Assembly (NCBI RefSeq): GCF_017848645.1
Contig: NZ_JAFEIF010000005.1
Span: 1-64,000, forward strand
Source: Limnohabitans sp.
Lineage (GTDB): Bacteria > Pseudomonadota > Gammaproteobacteria > Burkholderiales > Burkholderiaceae_C
DNA: 64,000 nt
Direction of reading: 5' to 3'
Below are positions 27,869-37,170 of the stretch, in pieces (the first letter of the stretch is position 1; every line of letters begins with the position of its first letter). A program made the translations under genes and the position numbers. A model generated the notes under the pieces. It saw only the letters and a list, made by a program, of their open reading frames with translations, made no database searches and was not told where the DNA came from.

Positions 27869-28771
27869 ATGATTTATCCAACCATCGAAGATGCGATCGG
27901 CAAAACACCTGTGGTGGCTTTGCAGCGCTTGGGGGCAGCGGATTGCGCTGCGCGTGGCAATGTGATTTTGGGCAAGCTCGAGGGCAACAACCCGGCGGGC
28001 TCCGTGAAGGATCGGCCCGCCTTGTCGATGATCCGTCGGGCCGAAGAGCGCGGCGAGATCAAGCCGGGCGACACCCTGATCGAGGCGACATCCGGCAACA
28101 CCGGCATTGCGTTGGCCATGGCGGCGGCCATCAAGGGCTACCGCATGGTCTTGATCATGCCGGAGGACCTTTCAATTGAACGCGCCCAGACCATGAAGGC
28201 GTTTGGTGCTGAGTTGATCCTCACGCCCAAGAGCGGCGGCATGGAATACGCCCGTGATTTGGCCGACAACATGGCCGCGCAAGGCAAGGGCCGCATCCTG
28301 GATCAGTTTGCCAACGCCGACAACCCGCGCATCCATTACGAAACCACCGGCCCCGAGATCTGGGAGCAGACGGGCGGCAAAGTGACCCACTTTGTCAGCG
28401 CCATGGGCACCACCGGCACGATCACGGGCGTGTCGCGGTTTCTGAAAGAAAAGAACCCGGCGATTCGCATCATCGGTGCCCAGCCCAGCGAGGGCTCGCG
28501 CATTCCGGGCATCCGCAAGTGGCCCCAGGAATACCTGCCCAAAATTTATGACCCCAGCCATGTGGACGAGCTGATTTACGTGAGCCAAAACGATGCCGAG
28601 GAAAGCTGCCGCCAGATGGCGCGGACCGAAGGCATTTTTGCGGGCATCTCCGCAGCGGGTGCTTGCTGGGTGGCGCAGCAAGTAGCCAAGACGGCGCAAA
28701 ACGCCACCATCGTGTTCATCGTCTGCGATCGCGGTGACCGCTATTTGTCCACGGGCGTGTTTCCCGCCTGA
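27869..28771 (+). CDS. cysM: Cysteine synthase B (O-acetylserine sulfhydrylase B)
   Basis: A 300-residue PLP enzyme that makes cysteine from O-acetylserine and sulfide or thiosulfate. It starts MIYPTIEDAIGKTPVVALQR at ATG 27869. The PLP lysine is K47 in PAGSVKDRPA. The substrate loop is EATSGNTGIALAMAA and the PLP phosphate loop is SAMGTTGTITGVSRFL. The missing long insert and the RKWPQEYLP segment fit CysM better than CysK. It is followed after 11 nt by the Nudix gene and then tusA, so sulfur metabolism may link this group. Confidence 0.93.
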   Translation: MIYPTIEDAIGKTPVVALQRLGAADCAARGNVILGKLEGNNPAGSVKDRPALSMIRRAEERGEIKPGDTLIEATSGNTGIALAMAAAIKGYRMVLIMPEDLSIERAQTMKAFGAELILTPKSGGMEYARDLADNMAAQGKGRILDQFANADNPRIHYETTGPEIWEQTGGKVTHFVSAMGTTGTITGVSRFLKEKNPAIRIIGAQPSEGSRIPGIRKWPQEYLPKIYDPSHVDELIYVSQNDAEESCRQMARTEGIFAGISAAGACWVAQQVAKTAQNATIVFIVCDRGDRYLSTGVFPA

Positions 28772-28782
28772 CCGGAGGCTTC

Positions 28783-29340
28783 ATGGCTGAATACCGCTTT
28801 TGCCCCATGTGTGCCAGTCCTCTGGCCTGGCTTTCGCAAATGGAAGACGGGGGCGAAACGATGCGCTTGCGTTGCACTGCTTGTGACTTCACCCACTGGA
28901 ATAACCCGACGCCCGTGCTGGCGGGCATTGTGCAAGTGGGCGATCAGATTTTGCTGGCCCGCAATGCCGCATGGCCTGGGCGACGTTTTGCGCTGATCAC
29001 CGGCTTCATGGAAGCGGGCGAAACGCCCGAAGAAGGCATCACACGTGAGATTGCCGAAGAAACCAACCTGAAGGTCTCAGCGCTCAAGTTGATTGGCGTT
29101 TATGACTTTCAGCGCATGAACCAGGTGATCATTGCCTACCACGCGGTGGCCGAGGGTGAGGTGCGTTTGTCGCCCGAGTTGGCCGAGTACAAGATGTTCG
29201 ACTTCGAGGATTTGATCTGCTGGCCAGCAGGCACCGGTTACGCCTTGGGCGACTGGCTGCGCACCATCGGCATCGAGCCGAAATTCATGACGTGGGAAGA
29301 GCGTGCCGCGCAAAGCCAGGAAGCGAATCAGGACACATGA
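28783..29340 (+). CDS. Nudix hydrolase with zinc ribbon (NudC-like)
   Basis: A 185-residue hydrolase. The N-terminus has a zinc ribbon (FCPMC near residue 8 and LRCTACDF near 30). The Nudix box GFMEAGETPEEGITREIAEE is complete in its catalytic REIAEE core. It resembles the C-terminal half of NADH pyrophosphatase NudC but lacks the SQPWPFPxS motif, so NADH specificity is not supported. It overlaps tusA by 4 nt and follows cysM. Confidence 0.88.
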   Translation: MAEYRFCPMCASPLAWLSQMEDGGETMRLRCTACDFTHWNNPTPVLAGIVQVGDQILLARNAAWPGRRFALITGFMEAGETPEEGITREIAEETNLKVSALKLIGVYDFQRMNQVIIAYHAVAEGEVRLSPELAEYKMFDFEDLICWPAGTGYALGDWLRTIGIEPKFMTWEERAAQSQEANQDT

Positions 29341-29567
29341 TGCAGATCGACAAAGAAATTGACACCAGCGGCCTGAACTGTCCCTTGCCTATTTTGAAAG
29401 CCAAAAAGGCTTTGAACGAGATGAGCAGCGGTCAGGTGCTCAAAGTGACGGCGACCGACCCCGGCGCTTGGCGCGACTTTGAGGCCTTTGCCAGGCAGAC
29501 CGGCAACGATTTGTTGATGCAGGAAAAGACGGAAACGGCGTTTGTGTTTGCACTCAAACGCCGCTGA
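29337..29567 (+). CDS. TusA-family sulfurtransferase
   Basis: A 76-residue protein with the signature SGLNCPLPILKAKKAL (CPxP); the cysteine carries a persulfide in the family. Members relay sulfur to tRNA thiolation or to sulfur oxidation and molybdopterin pathways. It starts in the end of the Nudix gene (ATG 29337 overlaps the stop; ATG 29340 is an equal alternative). Its place after cysM supports a role in sulfur transfer. Confidence 0.92.
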   Translation: MMQIDKEIDTSGLNCPLPILKAKKALNEMSSGQVLKVTATDPGAWRDFEAFARQTGNDLLMQEKTETAFVFALKRR

Positions 29568-29584
29568 GAAGGGTCCGCTGAGCC

Positions 29585-30463
29585 TTACAGGCTCAAGCCC
29601 TTGAGGTAGTCGCGGAACGATGCGCCCACTTGAGGGTGCTGCAAAGCCAGCTCCACCGTGGCTTCCAGAAAGCCTTCCTTGCTGCCGCAGTCGTAGCGCT
29701 TGCCTTGGTACTGAAATGCGTACACCGCTTCGCGCTGCATCAGGCGGGCGATGGCATCGGTGAGCTGGATTTCGCCGCCCACGCCGGTGGGCTGGTTGCG
29801 GATCTCGTCAAAAATGCCTGGCGTGAGGATGTAGCGGCCGGCCACCCCCATGCGCGAAGGCGCTTTGTCCGGGCTGGGTTTTTCCACAATTTGCTCGACA
29901 CGGATGAGCTGTTTGCCTGCAGGCTCGCCAGCGACGATGCCGTAGCGCCTGACCTGGTCGAGTGGCACTTCCTGCACCGCCAAAACCGATCGGCCTTGCT
30001 TGGTATAGGCCTCAACCATTTGGGACAACACAGAGGTGCCCGAGTTGACCATCAGGTCATCGGCCAGCAGCACCGCAAACGGCTCGTTGCCCACCAAAGG
30101 CTCGGCGCACAGCACTGCGTGGCCCAGGCCGAGCATGCGGTTTTGGCGCACGTAGGCGCACACCATGTCGTCGGGTTGCACCGAGCGCACCAAGGCCAGC
30201 AATTCGTCCTTGTGCGCGGCTTCGAGTTCGCTTTCGAGTTCGTAAGCGGTGTCAAAATGGTCTTCGATGGCCCGCTTGCTGCGGCCCGTGACAAAGATCA
30301 TGTGGCGCACCCCCGCCGCATAGGCTTCTTCCACCGCGTACTGGATCAGCGGCTTGTCGACCACCGGCAGCATCTCTTTGGGCGCGGCTTTGGTGGCAGG
30401 CAAAAAGCGCGTGCCCAGACCTGCAACAGGGAACACGGCTTTGCGGATGACGTTGTGGCTCAT
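29585..30463 (-). CDS. galU: UTP-glucose-1-phosphate uridylyltransferase
   Basis: A 292-residue nucleotidyltransferase that makes UDP-glucose for envelope polysaccharides. Start ATG 30461-30463. The signature is [20 protein letters not shown], with [14 protein letters not shown] and the metal-binding region [16 protein letters not shown] and GEIQLTDAI close the active site. It lies 25 nt downstream of valS and convergent to tusA (17-nt gap). Confidence 0.95.
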   Translation of the reverse strand: MSHNVIRKAVFPVAGLGTRFLPATKAAPKEMLPVVDKPLIQYAVEEAYAAGVRHMIFVTGRSKRAIEDHFDTAYELESELEAAHKDELLALVRSVQPDDMVCAYVRQNRMLGLGHAVLCAEPLVGNEPFAVLLADDLMVNSGTSVLSQMVEAYTKQGRSVLAVQEVPLDQVRRYGIVAGEPAGKQLIRVEQIVEKPSPDKAPSRMGVAGRYILTPGIFDEIRNQPTGVGGEIQLTDAIARLMQREAVYAFQYQGKRYDCGSKEGFLEATVELALQHPQVGASFRDYLKGLSL

Positions 30464-30488
30464 GGGGGTGTCCTTGGTGTGCAGGCGA

Positions 30489-33400
30489 TCAGCCCAGGCG
30501 TTGCAGTTGCTGGCGAATTTTATCGAGCGTGGCACCGAAATCGGCCACGCGCTTTCTGGTCTCGTCGAGCACGGCTTGCGGGGCTTTGGCCACAAAGGCT
30601 TCGTTGCCAAGCTTGGCGTTGGCCTTGGTTATTTCGCCTTCGAGGCGGGCAACTTCCTTGCTCAGACGGATTTTTTCAGCGGCCGCATCCACTTCGATGA
30701 AAAGGCACAGTCGCGCTTCGCCCACTACGGCCACAGGGGCCGATTGTGCGGCGGCTATCCATTCGGCTTCGGTGTCAAACACCTTCACTTCGCTCAGCTT
30801 GGCCAGCGACTGCAGCACGGGGGCTACGCTTTGCATGAAAGTGGTGTCACCCAGCACATACAGGGGCATGCGGGTCGAGGGGGAGACGTTCATTTCGCCC
30901 CGCAGGTTGCGGCAGGCGTCGACCAGGGTTTTGAGCTTGGCCACATGGGCTTCGGCTGCTTCGTCGATGCGCTCAGGCTGGCTCACGGGGTAGGCCGCAA
31001 TGCTGACCGACTCGCCCGGGCGGCCCGCCACCACCGACACTTTTTGCCAGAGTTCTTCGGTGATGAAGGGGATGATGGGGTGCGCCAAGCGCATGATGGT
31101 TTCGAGTGTGCGGATCAGGGTGCGGCGGGTGGCGCGTTGTTGCGCGTCGTTACCGGTGTTGATTTGCACCTTGGCGATTTCGAGGTACCAGTCGCAGAAC
31201 TCGTTCCAGACAAAGTCATAAATCGTGTTGGCCACGTTGTCCAGGCGGTACTCGGCAAAGCCTTTGGCCACATCGGCTTCGACGCGCTGCAGCTGCGAGC
31301 TGATCCAGCGGTCGGCCTGGCTGAAGGCCAAGTAGCCGTGGGCCGGGCCGCCCACTTCGCACTCGGCTTTGGTGTGCTCTTTCAGGCCGCAGTCCTGGCC
31401 TTCGCAGTTCATCAGCACAAAGCGGGTGGCGTTCCACAGCTTGTTGCAGAAGTTACGGTAACCCTCGCAGCGCTTGGAGTCAAAGTTGATGCTGCGGCCC
31501 AGTGACGCGAGCGCCGCGAATGTGAAGCGCAGGGCGTCGGCACCGTAGGCAGGGATGCCGTCTGGGAATTCTTTTTCGGTTTGCTTGCGGACCTTGGGGG
31601 CGGTCTCGGGCTTGCGCAGGCCTTGGGTGCGTTTTTCCAGCAGGGGTTCGAGCGTGATGCCGTCGATCAGGTCAACCGGGTCGAGCACATTGCCCTCGGA
31701 CTTGCTCATCTTCTTGCCTTGGGCATCGAGCACCAGGCCGTGGATGTAGACGTGTTTGAAGGGCACTTTGCCGGTGAAGTGCGTGGTCATCATGATCATC
31801 CGGGCGACCCAGAAGAAGATGATGTCGTAGCCGGTCACCAGCACGCTGCTGGGGAGATAGAGGTCGTAATCGCTTTGGCTGTTGTTGGTGTTGCTATGAG
31901 TTGTGGCGTTGGTTCCGCTGGCGAGCGTGCCGGAACCGGTCTTGCTCATACTCGCTTCGCTCGCAAAGTCGCTGCGCCCGGTCCCGGCACGCTCGCCAGC
32001 TGCGGCGTTGGGCCAGCCCATTGTTGAGAAGGGCACCAAGGCGCTCGAGTACCAAGTGTCCAGCACGTCTTCGTCACGCTTGAGCGTCTTGCCCGGCGCT
32101 TTGGCTTGCGCTTCGGCCTCGTTGCGGGCCACGTATACCTTGCCGTCTTCGTCGTACCAAGCGGGAATCTGGTGGCCCCACCACAGCTGGCGCGAGATGC
32201 ACCAGTCCTGGATGTTGTTCATCCACTGGTTGTAGGTGTTGACCCAGTTTTCGGGCACAAAGCTCACGGCGCCGGACTGCACCGCGTCGATGGCTTTTTG
32301 GGCAATGCTCTTGCCTGTGGCATCGCCTTGGCCCACTTGGTTCATGGCCACGAACCACTGGTCAGTCAGCATGGGCTCGATCACTTGGCCGGTGCGGGCG
32401 CAGCGCGGCACCATGAGTTTGTGTTTCTTCACTTCGACCAAAGCGCCTGCGGCTTCGAGGTCGGCCACCACGGCCTTGCGGGCCACGAAGCGGTCCAGGC
32501 CCCGGTATTTTTCAGGCGCGTTCGCGTTGATCGTCGCGTCCAGGTTCAGCACGCAGATCATCTCCAGCTTGTGGCGCTGGCCGACTTGGTAGTCGTTGGT
32601 GTCGTGGGCGGGTGTGACCTTGACCACGCCCGTGCCAAAGTCCTTGTCCACATAGTCGTCGGCAATCACGGGGATGGTGCGGCCACACAGGGGCAGGTTG
32701 ACTTGTTGGCCAATGAGGTGTTTGTAACGCTGGTCTTCTGGGTGCACCATCACCGCCACGTCGCCCAGCAGGGTTTCCGGGCGGGTGGTGGCGACCGTCA
32801 AGCTGCCTGAGCCGTCGGCCAAGTCATAGCGGATGTGCCACATCGAGCCTTCTTCTTCCTCGCTCTCAACTTCGAGGTCAGACACGGCGCTCATCAGCAC
32901 CGGGTCCCAGTTCACCAGACGTTTGCCACGGTAGATCAGGCCTTGCTCGTACAACTGCACAAAGGTTTCGGTCACGGTTTTGGACAGCTTGGGGTCCATC
33001 GTGAAGTATTCGCGGCTCCAGTCCACGCTGTCGCCCATTCGGCGCATCTGGCTGGTGATGGTGCTGCCCGATTCTTCTTTCCACTCCCACACCTTGCTCA
33101 CAAAGTTCTTGCGCGCTTCTGCGGGTGTGGGGCCCATGTCGTGGCGGCTGATGCCTTTGGCCTGCAGCTGGCGCTCCACCACGATCTGGGTGGCGATGCC
33201 CGCATGGTCCGTGCCCGGAATCCAGGCCGTGTTGTGACCCAGCATGCGGTGGTAGCGCGTCAACGAGTCCATGATGGTCTGGTTGAAGGCGTGGCCCATG
33301 TGCAATGTGCCGGTCACGTTGGGCGGTGGCAATTGGATGGCAAACGCTGGAGCGCCTTCCTTGGGCGCTTGGGTGCCCCGGAAACCGGCGACACCGTAAC

Positions 33401-33512
33401 CGCGTTTCTCCCACTCGGGTCCCCAATGGGCTTCCAGCGCGGCGGGTTCAAACGATTTGGACAGGCTCTCAAGGCCGGGCTGATGGGCCACAGTGGCGGG
33501 TGCGTTGCTCAT
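30489..33512 (-). CDS. valS: Valyl-tRNA synthetase with an unusual in-frame insertion
   Basis: A 1007-residue class I synthetase that charges tRNA-Val, with an editing domain. HIGH is seen as [12 protein letters not shown] and KMSKS as [10 protein letters not shown], and the C-terminal coiled-coil arm ([20 protein letters not shown]) is present. Between FSTMGWP and [12 protein letters not shown], where relatives have about 10 residues, there are about 50, rich in G, A, S, T and N. They are partly encoded by a perfect palindrome at 31917-32000. The frame is kept and the catalytic core continues normally, so the gene should be functional. galU follows downstream. Confidence 0.96.
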   Translation of the reverse strand: MSNAPATVAHQPGLESLSKSFEPAALEAHWGPEWEKRGYGVAGFRGTQAPKEGAPAFAIQLPPPNVTGTLHMGHAFNQTIMDSLTRYHRMLGHNTAWIPGTDHAGIATQIVVERQLQAKGISRHDMGPTPAEARKNFVSKVWEWKEESGSTITSQMRRMGDSVDWSREYFTMDPKLSKTVTETFVQLYEQGLIYRGKRLVNWDPVLMSAVSDLEVESEEEEGSMWHIRYDLADGSGSLTVATTRPETLLGDVAVMVHPEDQRYKHLIGQQVNLPLCGRTIPVIADDYVDKDFGTGVVKVTPAHDTNDYQVGQRHKLEMICVLNLDATINANAPEKYRGLDRFVARKAVVADLEAAGALVEVKKHKLMVPRCARTGQVIEPMLTDQWFVAMNQVGQGDATGKSIAQKAIDAVQSGAVSFVPENWVNTYNQWMNNIQDWCISRQLWWGHQIPAWYDEDGKVYVARNEAEAQAKAPGKTLKRDEDVLDTWYSSALVPFSTMGWPNAAAGERAGTGRSDFASEASMSKTGSGTLASGTNATTHSNTNNSQSDYDLYLPSSVLVTGYDIIFFWVARMIMMTTHFTGKVPFKHVYIHGLVLDAQGKKMSKSEGNVLDPVDLIDGITLEPLLEKRTQGLRKPETAPKVRKQTEKEFPDGIPAYGADALRFTFAALASLGRSINFDSKRCEGYRNFCNKLWNATRFVLMNCEGQDCGLKEHTKAECEVGGPAHGYLAFSQADRWISSQLQRVEADVAKGFAEYRLDNVANTIYDFVWNEFCDWYLEIAKVQINTGNDAQQRATRRTLIRTLETIMRLAHPIIPFITEELWQKVSVVAGRPGESVSIAAYPVSQPERIDEAAEAHVAKLKTLVDACRNLRGEMNVSPSTRMPLYVLGDTTFMQSVAPVLQSLAKLSEVKVFDTEAEWIAAAQSAPVAVVGEARLCLFIEVDAAAEKIRLSKEVARLEGEITKANAKLGNEAFVAKAPQAVLDETRKRVADFGATLDKIRQQLQRLG
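31917..32000. repeat. 84-bp palindromic element inside valS
   Basis: The arms 31917-31933 and 31984-32000 are perfect 17-bp inverted repeats (GCTGGCGAGCGTGCCGG and its complement). Five more pairs follow inward after one mismatch. The total is 84 nt, exactly 28 codons, so the reading frame of valS is kept. The loop contains TCATACTCGCTTCGCTCGC, similar in layout to the intergenic hairpin loops. Confidence 0.8.
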
Positions 33513-33525
33513 GGGGAGGGTCTTT

Positions 33526-33594
33526 TCAAAAAAGAAAACGGCAGCTCAGCAGATGCCGTGCGGGACCCTGTCAGGCCCCAAAACAATGATTTTA
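33526..33594 (-). promoter_or_regulatory. valS promoter -10 and terminator-like leader hairpin
   Basis: On the minus strand TAAAAT (33589-33594) is a likely -10. In the leader, ACGGCA and TGCCGT (33554-33559 with 33538-33543) can pair around a 10-nt loop, followed directly by a T-rich run (33528-33537), the form of an intrinsic terminator ahead of the start codon at 33512. This may be an attenuator. Confidence 0.45.
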
Positions 33595-33693
33595 CCCAGC
33601 CCTTCTGGCCTGCTCTTGGGCTTGTAGAGCCCGCTGCTCGGGTTTACCGCCAGCTTGCAGTCCTGCAAATGAGAAGGGGGGGCGGCTAATTAG

Positions 33694-33707
33694 TTGATAT
33701 TTATCAA
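33694..33707 (+). promoter_or_regulatory. FNR/ANR-type box upstream of the rubrerythrin gene
   Basis: TTGATATTTATCAA is a perfect match to the FNR family consensus TTGAT-N4-ATCAA. It lies 138 nt before the rubrerythrin ATG. If it activates at the usual -41.5 position, transcription would start near 33742. Confidence 0.7.
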
Positions 33708-33844
33708 TGCGGCTGCTCAATAGCATCGGGCAATCAATGCCATTGCATCAATCTATTGGGCAGACTGAACGGTACAGGGTTAATCTACGCCGTCTCTGGC
33801 GATCCTGCCAGGGCAATCGACTCAAAACCCACAAGGAGATATCC

Positions 33845-34267
33845 ATGGCAGCACTCAAAGGCTCGCGCACGGAACAATGCCTGAAGGACGCCTTCGCTGG
33901 CGAATCCCAGGCCAACCGTCGCTATTTGTACTTCGCGAACAAAGCTGACGTTGAAGGTCAGAACGACGTGGCAGCCCTGTTCCGTTCCACCGCTGAAGGT
34001 GAAACAGGTCATGCCCACGGTCACCTGGAATTCCTGGAGCAATCCGGCGACCCAGCAACTGGCATGCCCATTGGCTCGACACGTGACAACCTGGCTTCGG
34101 CTGTGGCTGGCGAAACCCACGAGTACACCGACATGTACCCTGGCATGGCCAAGACCGCCCGCGAAGAGGGTTTTGACGAAATCGCCGACTGGTTCGAGAC
34201 CCTGGCCAAGGCTGAGCGTTCACACGCCAACCGTTACCAGAAAGCCTTGAACGAACTGGTGGATTGA
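33845..34267 (+). CDS. Rubrerythrin family protein (no rubredoxin domain)
   Basis: A 140-residue di-iron ferritin-like protein, start ATG 33845 with AAGGAG upstream. Two E-x-x-H pairs (EGETGHAH and EARSH-type [10 protein letters not shown]) and the helix start [17 protein letters not shown] supply the iron ligands. The rubredoxin-like C-terminal CxxC domain of full rubrerythrins is missing, so electrons must come from another protein. The likely role is peroxide reduction. The Fe-S protein and the DUF3501 protein follow on the same strand. Confidence 0.93.
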   Translation: MAALKGSRTEQCLKDAFAGESQANRRYLYFANKADVEGQNDVAALFRSTAEGETGHAHGHLEFLEQSGDPATGMPIGSTRDNLASAVAGETHEYTDMYPGMAKTAREEGFDEIADWFETLAKAERSHANRYQKALNELVD

Positions 34268-34284
34268 TTCCCCTGGTCCGCGAG

Positions 34285-34316
34285 CCCGCTGCACCGCAAG
34301 GCGCAGCGGGTTTTTC
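34285..34316 (+). terminator. Terminator after the rubrerythrin gene
   Basis: CCCGCTGC (34285-34292) and GCAGCGGG (34303-34310) form an 8-bp stem followed by TTTTT. Some read-through into the Fe-S gene 60 nt downstream is possible. Confidence 0.8.
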
Positions 34317-34376
34317 TCAGGGCTCTGGCTGCAGAGTCTTCAGAAAAACCCGATAAAAATCTCAAAGGAGCACAAC

Positions 34377-35726
34377 ATGGCCAAAGAAGGCAACCTCGAA
34401 GCCCCCACCCGTCACGCGCTGGGCTGGGAGAGCCCCGACTTCTACAACGAAGAAAAGTGCTTTGATGAGCTCGAGCGCATTTTCGACATCTGCCATGGCT
34501 GCCGCCGCTGTGTGAGCCTGTGCAACTCTTTCCCCACCTTGTTCGACCTGGTGGATGAAAGCAGCACCATGGAAGTCGACGGTGTGGACAAGAAGGACTA
34601 CTGGAAAGTGGTGGACCAGTGCTTCATGTGCGACCTGTGCTACATGACCAAGTGCCCCTACACCCCTCCCCACGAGTGGAACCTGGACTTCCCGCACACC
34701 ATGCTGCGGGCCAAGGCCATCAAGTTCAAAAAAGGCGAAGTGGGCGCAGCCGAAAAGTTTTTGGCCTCCACCGACACCCACGGCTCTTTTGCAGGCATCC
34801 CGATCGTGGTGCAGGCCATCAACGCCATCAACAAAACCGAAGCGGCGCGCAGCGTCATGGAAAGCGTGGCGGGCGTGGACAAAAACGCCTGGCTGCCCTC
34901 GTTGGCCACTAAAAAGTTCCGCTCCAGCGCCCCGGATGCCCAAGCTTCCAAAGTGGTGGACGGCGAGAAAACACCGGGCAAGGTGGCGATTTATTCCACC
35001 TGCTACATCAACTACAACGAGCCCGGCATTGGCCATGACCTCCTGAAAATCCTCGACCACAACGACATCCCGTATGTGCTGGTCGAGAAAGAAAAGTGCT
35101 GCGGCATGCCCAAGCTGGAGCTGGGCGATCTGGATTCGGTCAAGGACTCCAAAGAGGCCAACATCCCGGTCCTGGCCAAATACGCCAAAGACGGTTACGC
35201 CATCATGGCGGCCGTGCCCAGCTGTGCCTTGATGTTCAAGCAGGAAATCCCGCTCATGTTCCCGGACTGCACTGACACCCAGTTGGTCAAAGACGCGATG
35301 TGGGACCCGTTTGAGTACTTCATGGCCCGCAAACGCGATGGCTTGCTCAAGACCGAGTTCCCGCAAAAGCTGGGCAACGTGAGCTACCAGATTCCTTGCC
35401 ACGGCCGTGTGCAAAATATCGGTAAGAAGACCGAAGAAATGCTCAAGATGATCCCGGACACCGAGATCAACACCATCGAGCGCTGCTCGGGTCATGCCGG
35501 CACTTACGGCGTCAAAAAAGGCTCACACGAGATGGCGATGAAAATCGGCAAACCCGTGTTCAAGGCCATGGCCACCATGAAGGACGGCTCCAAGCCCGAC
35601 TTCATCAGCTCCGACTGCCCGCTGGGCGGCCACCACATTGCCCAAGGCTTTGAGGTCAATGGCCTGGGCGCCCCTGAACTGAACCACCCCTTGACCTTGG
35701 TGCGCAAAGCCTACGGTCTCAAATAA
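34377..35726 (+). CDS. Heterodisulfide-reductase-like / GlpC-type iron-sulfur protein
   Basis: A 449-residue protein with two 4Fe-4S motifs near the N-terminus (CHGCRRCVSLC near residue 39, CFMCDLCYMTKC near 83) and cysteine-rich CCG-type regions later (YSTCYINY, EKCCGMPKLE, and PCHGRVQ with ERCSGHAGTYG). It belongs to the GlpC/HdrD-like group that passes electrons to a partner. In many proteobacteria this protein is encoded with a short rubrerythrin and a DUF3501 protein, as here, so I infer that it supplies electrons to the rubrerythrin. SD AAAGGAG precedes the ATG. Confidence 0.88.
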   Translation: MAKEGNLEAPTRHALGWESPDFYNEEKCFDELERIFDICHGCRRCVSLCNSFPTLFDLVDESSTMEVDGVDKKDYWKVVDQCFMCDLCYMTKCPYTPPHEWNLDFPHTMLRAKAIKFKKGEVGAAEKFLASTDTHGSFAGIPIVVQAINAINKTEAARSVMESVAGVDKNAWLPSLATKKFRSSAPDAQASKVVDGEKTPGKVAIYSTCYINYNEPGIGHDLLKILDHNDIPYVLVEKEKCCGMPKLELGDLDSVKDSKEANIPVLAKYAKDGYAIMAAVPSCALMFKQEIPLMFPDCTDTQLVKDAMWDPFEYFMARKRDGLLKTEFPQKLGNVSYQIPCHGRVQNIGKKTEEMLKMIPDTEINTIERCSGHAGTYGVKKGSHEMAMKIGKPVFKAMATMKDGSKPDFISSDCPLGGHHIAQGFEVNGLGAPELNHPLTLVRKAYGLK

Positions 35727-35737
35727 GGAACACTGCC

Positions 35738-36328
35738 ATGCAACTGACCGGAAAAATCACGCCCGAGACCCTGATGTCTTTGGAGGCCTACACCAAGTGG
35801 CGCAAGGTGCACAAGCCAGAAGTGATCGCCCACCGCAAGCTGCGCAGCGTCCGCCTGGGTGAGCACATCAACATGCAGTTCGAGAGCGAGACCACCATCC
35901 GCTACCAGATCCAGGAGATGCTGCGCATCGAAAAAGTCTTCGAAGAAGAGGGCATCCTGCAAGAGATCGAGGCCTATGCCCCGCTGGTGCCGGACGGCAG
36001 CAACTGGAAGGCGACCATGATGATCGAGTACGTCGACATCAACGAGCGCAGACGCGAACTGGCCAAGCTGATCGGCGTGGAAGATCGCATGTTTGTTGAA
36101 GTCGAAGGCCATGGCCGTGTTTATGCCATTGCCGACGAAGACCTGGACCGCGAGACCGATGAAAAAACCTCAGCGGTGCACTTTGTGCGCTTTGAACTCA
36201 AGCCCGCCATGTGTGCGGCCGTGAAGGCTGGCGCTGGGGTCAAGTTGGGGTGCGACCACACGCATTACCCCTCACACATCGACATCGCGCCCGACACGCT
36301 GGCCAGTCTGGCGGGTGATCTGAAGTAA
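35738..36328 (+). CDS. DUF3501 family protein
   Basis: A 196-residue soluble protein that starts 12 nt after the Fe-S gene. It begins LTGKITPETLMSLEAYTKWR and contains FESETTIRYQIQEMLRIEKV and a C-terminal GCDHTHYPSHI stretch with potential metal-binding His/Cys residues. The family has no known biochemical function but is regularly found with rubrerythrin and GlpC-like genes, so a role in the same peroxide or redox pathway is likely. The operon ends at a terminator at 36353. Confidence 0.88.
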   Translation: MQLTGKITPETLMSLEAYTKWRKVHKPEVIAHRKLRSVRLGEHINMQFESETTIRYQIQEMLRIEKVFEEEGILQEIEAYAPLVPDGSNWKATMMIEYVDINERRRELAKLIGVEDRMFVEVEGHGRVYAIADEDLDRETDEKTSAVHFVRFELKPAMCAAVKAGAGVKLGCDHTHYPSHIDIAPDTLASLAGDLK

Positions 36329-36352
36329 TCCGTCAGCGATTTTCATGCCATA

Positions 36353-36389
36353 CCCCTGCTGCGGCCCTTGGGCTGTTGCAGGGGTTTTC
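36353..36389 (+). terminator. Terminator after the DUF3501 gene
   Basis: CCCCTGC (36353-36359) and GCAGGGG (36378-36384) pair, followed by TTTTCT. Confidence 0.75.
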
Positions 36390-36468
36390 TCTTGGGTGGC
36401 ATGACGGTCGCATCTGACTTGTCTGCGTTCAAGAGCGCTGGGCCCGGTTCTGGGCAGAAGGTCGTGGC

Positions 36469-37092
36469 TTAGAGGCCCAGCAGCGCCGGGTCGCCTTGAC
36501 CGTGGCGAATCACGGTGGGTTCATCGCCACCCATGTCGATCACGGTGGTGGGTTCGAGCGAGCACGCCCCGGCATCGATGACCGCACCCACTTGGTGTTC
36601 CAGCCGTTCACGGATCTCTTCGGGGTCGTTCAGCGGCAGGTCTTCGCCCGGCATGATGAGGGTGGCCGCCAGCAGCGGGGCGCCATGCAGGGCCAGCAGT
36701 TCTTGCAACACTTTGTGCTCGGGCACGCGCAGACCAATGGTTTTGCGCTGCGGGTGGCTCAAGCGGCGCGGCACTTCCTTGGTGGCTTCCAAAATGAAGG
36801 TAAAGGGCCCGGGCGTGGCCTGCTTGATGGCGCGAAACTGCCGGTTGTCTACTTTGGCGTAGTTGGCCAGCTCGCTCAGGTCGCGGCACAGCAGCGTCAA
36901 GTGGTGCTTGTCGTCCACAGCACGGATGCGGCGCAACTGGTCTGCGGCGTTTTTGTCGTCCAGGTGGCAGACCAGGGCGTAACTGGAATCGGTGGGCACG
37001 GCCAGCACGCTGCCTTGGTTGAGCAGCTGCACGGCTTGCTTGAGCAGGCGAGCTTGCGGGTTGTCGGGGTGAACAGTGAAAAACTGGGCCAT
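36469..37092 (-). CDS. Sua5/YciO/YrdC-family protein (YciO type)
   Basis: A 207-residue protein of the threonylcarbamoyl-AMP synthase fold. Marks are VLAVPTDSSYALVCHLDDK, LRRIRAVDDKHHLTLLCRDL and TPGPFTFILEATKEVPRRL. The KxR/SxN-type lysine-arginine signature of TsaC is modified (YALVCHLDDKNA), which places it with YciO, whose function is less certain than TsaC. It is last in a PHP-DMT-yciO minus-strand group, 78 nt from the transporter gene. Confidence 0.88.
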   Translation of the reverse strand: MAQFFTVHPDNPQARLLKQAVQLLNQGSVLAVPTDSSYALVCHLDDKNAADQLRRIRAVDDKHHLTLLCRDLSELANYAKVDNRQFRAIKQATPGPFTFILEATKEVPRRLSHPQRKTIGLRVPEHKVLQELLALHGAPLLAATLIMPGEDLPLNDPEEIRERLEHQVGAVIDAGACSLEPTTVIDMGGDEPTVIRHGQGDPALLGL

Positions 37093-37170
37093 GGGTGCGG
37101 GCAGTCGATTGCCGGTGATGAATCAATGTCTTTACTTGAGGGCGCAGCCCACTTTGAAATGAGGCTGTCC

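Larger units (their letters stand above)
33513..33844. other. Divergent control region between valS and the rubrerythrin gene
   Basis: About 330 nt without a gene. It holds the valS leader and -10 on the left, a perfect FNR-type site at 33694-33707 and a leader of at least 100 nt before the rubrerythrin ATG. No small ORF with a ribosome-binding site is seen. Confidence 0.7.

Noticed and set aside
31875-32005. Intein in valS
   Set aside because: The insert is only about 40 residues with no splicing motifs (no initial Cys/Ser block or terminal HN).
33513-33594. T-box riboswitch in the valS leader
   Set aside because: No T-box consensus (AGGGTGG...), and the leader is too short.
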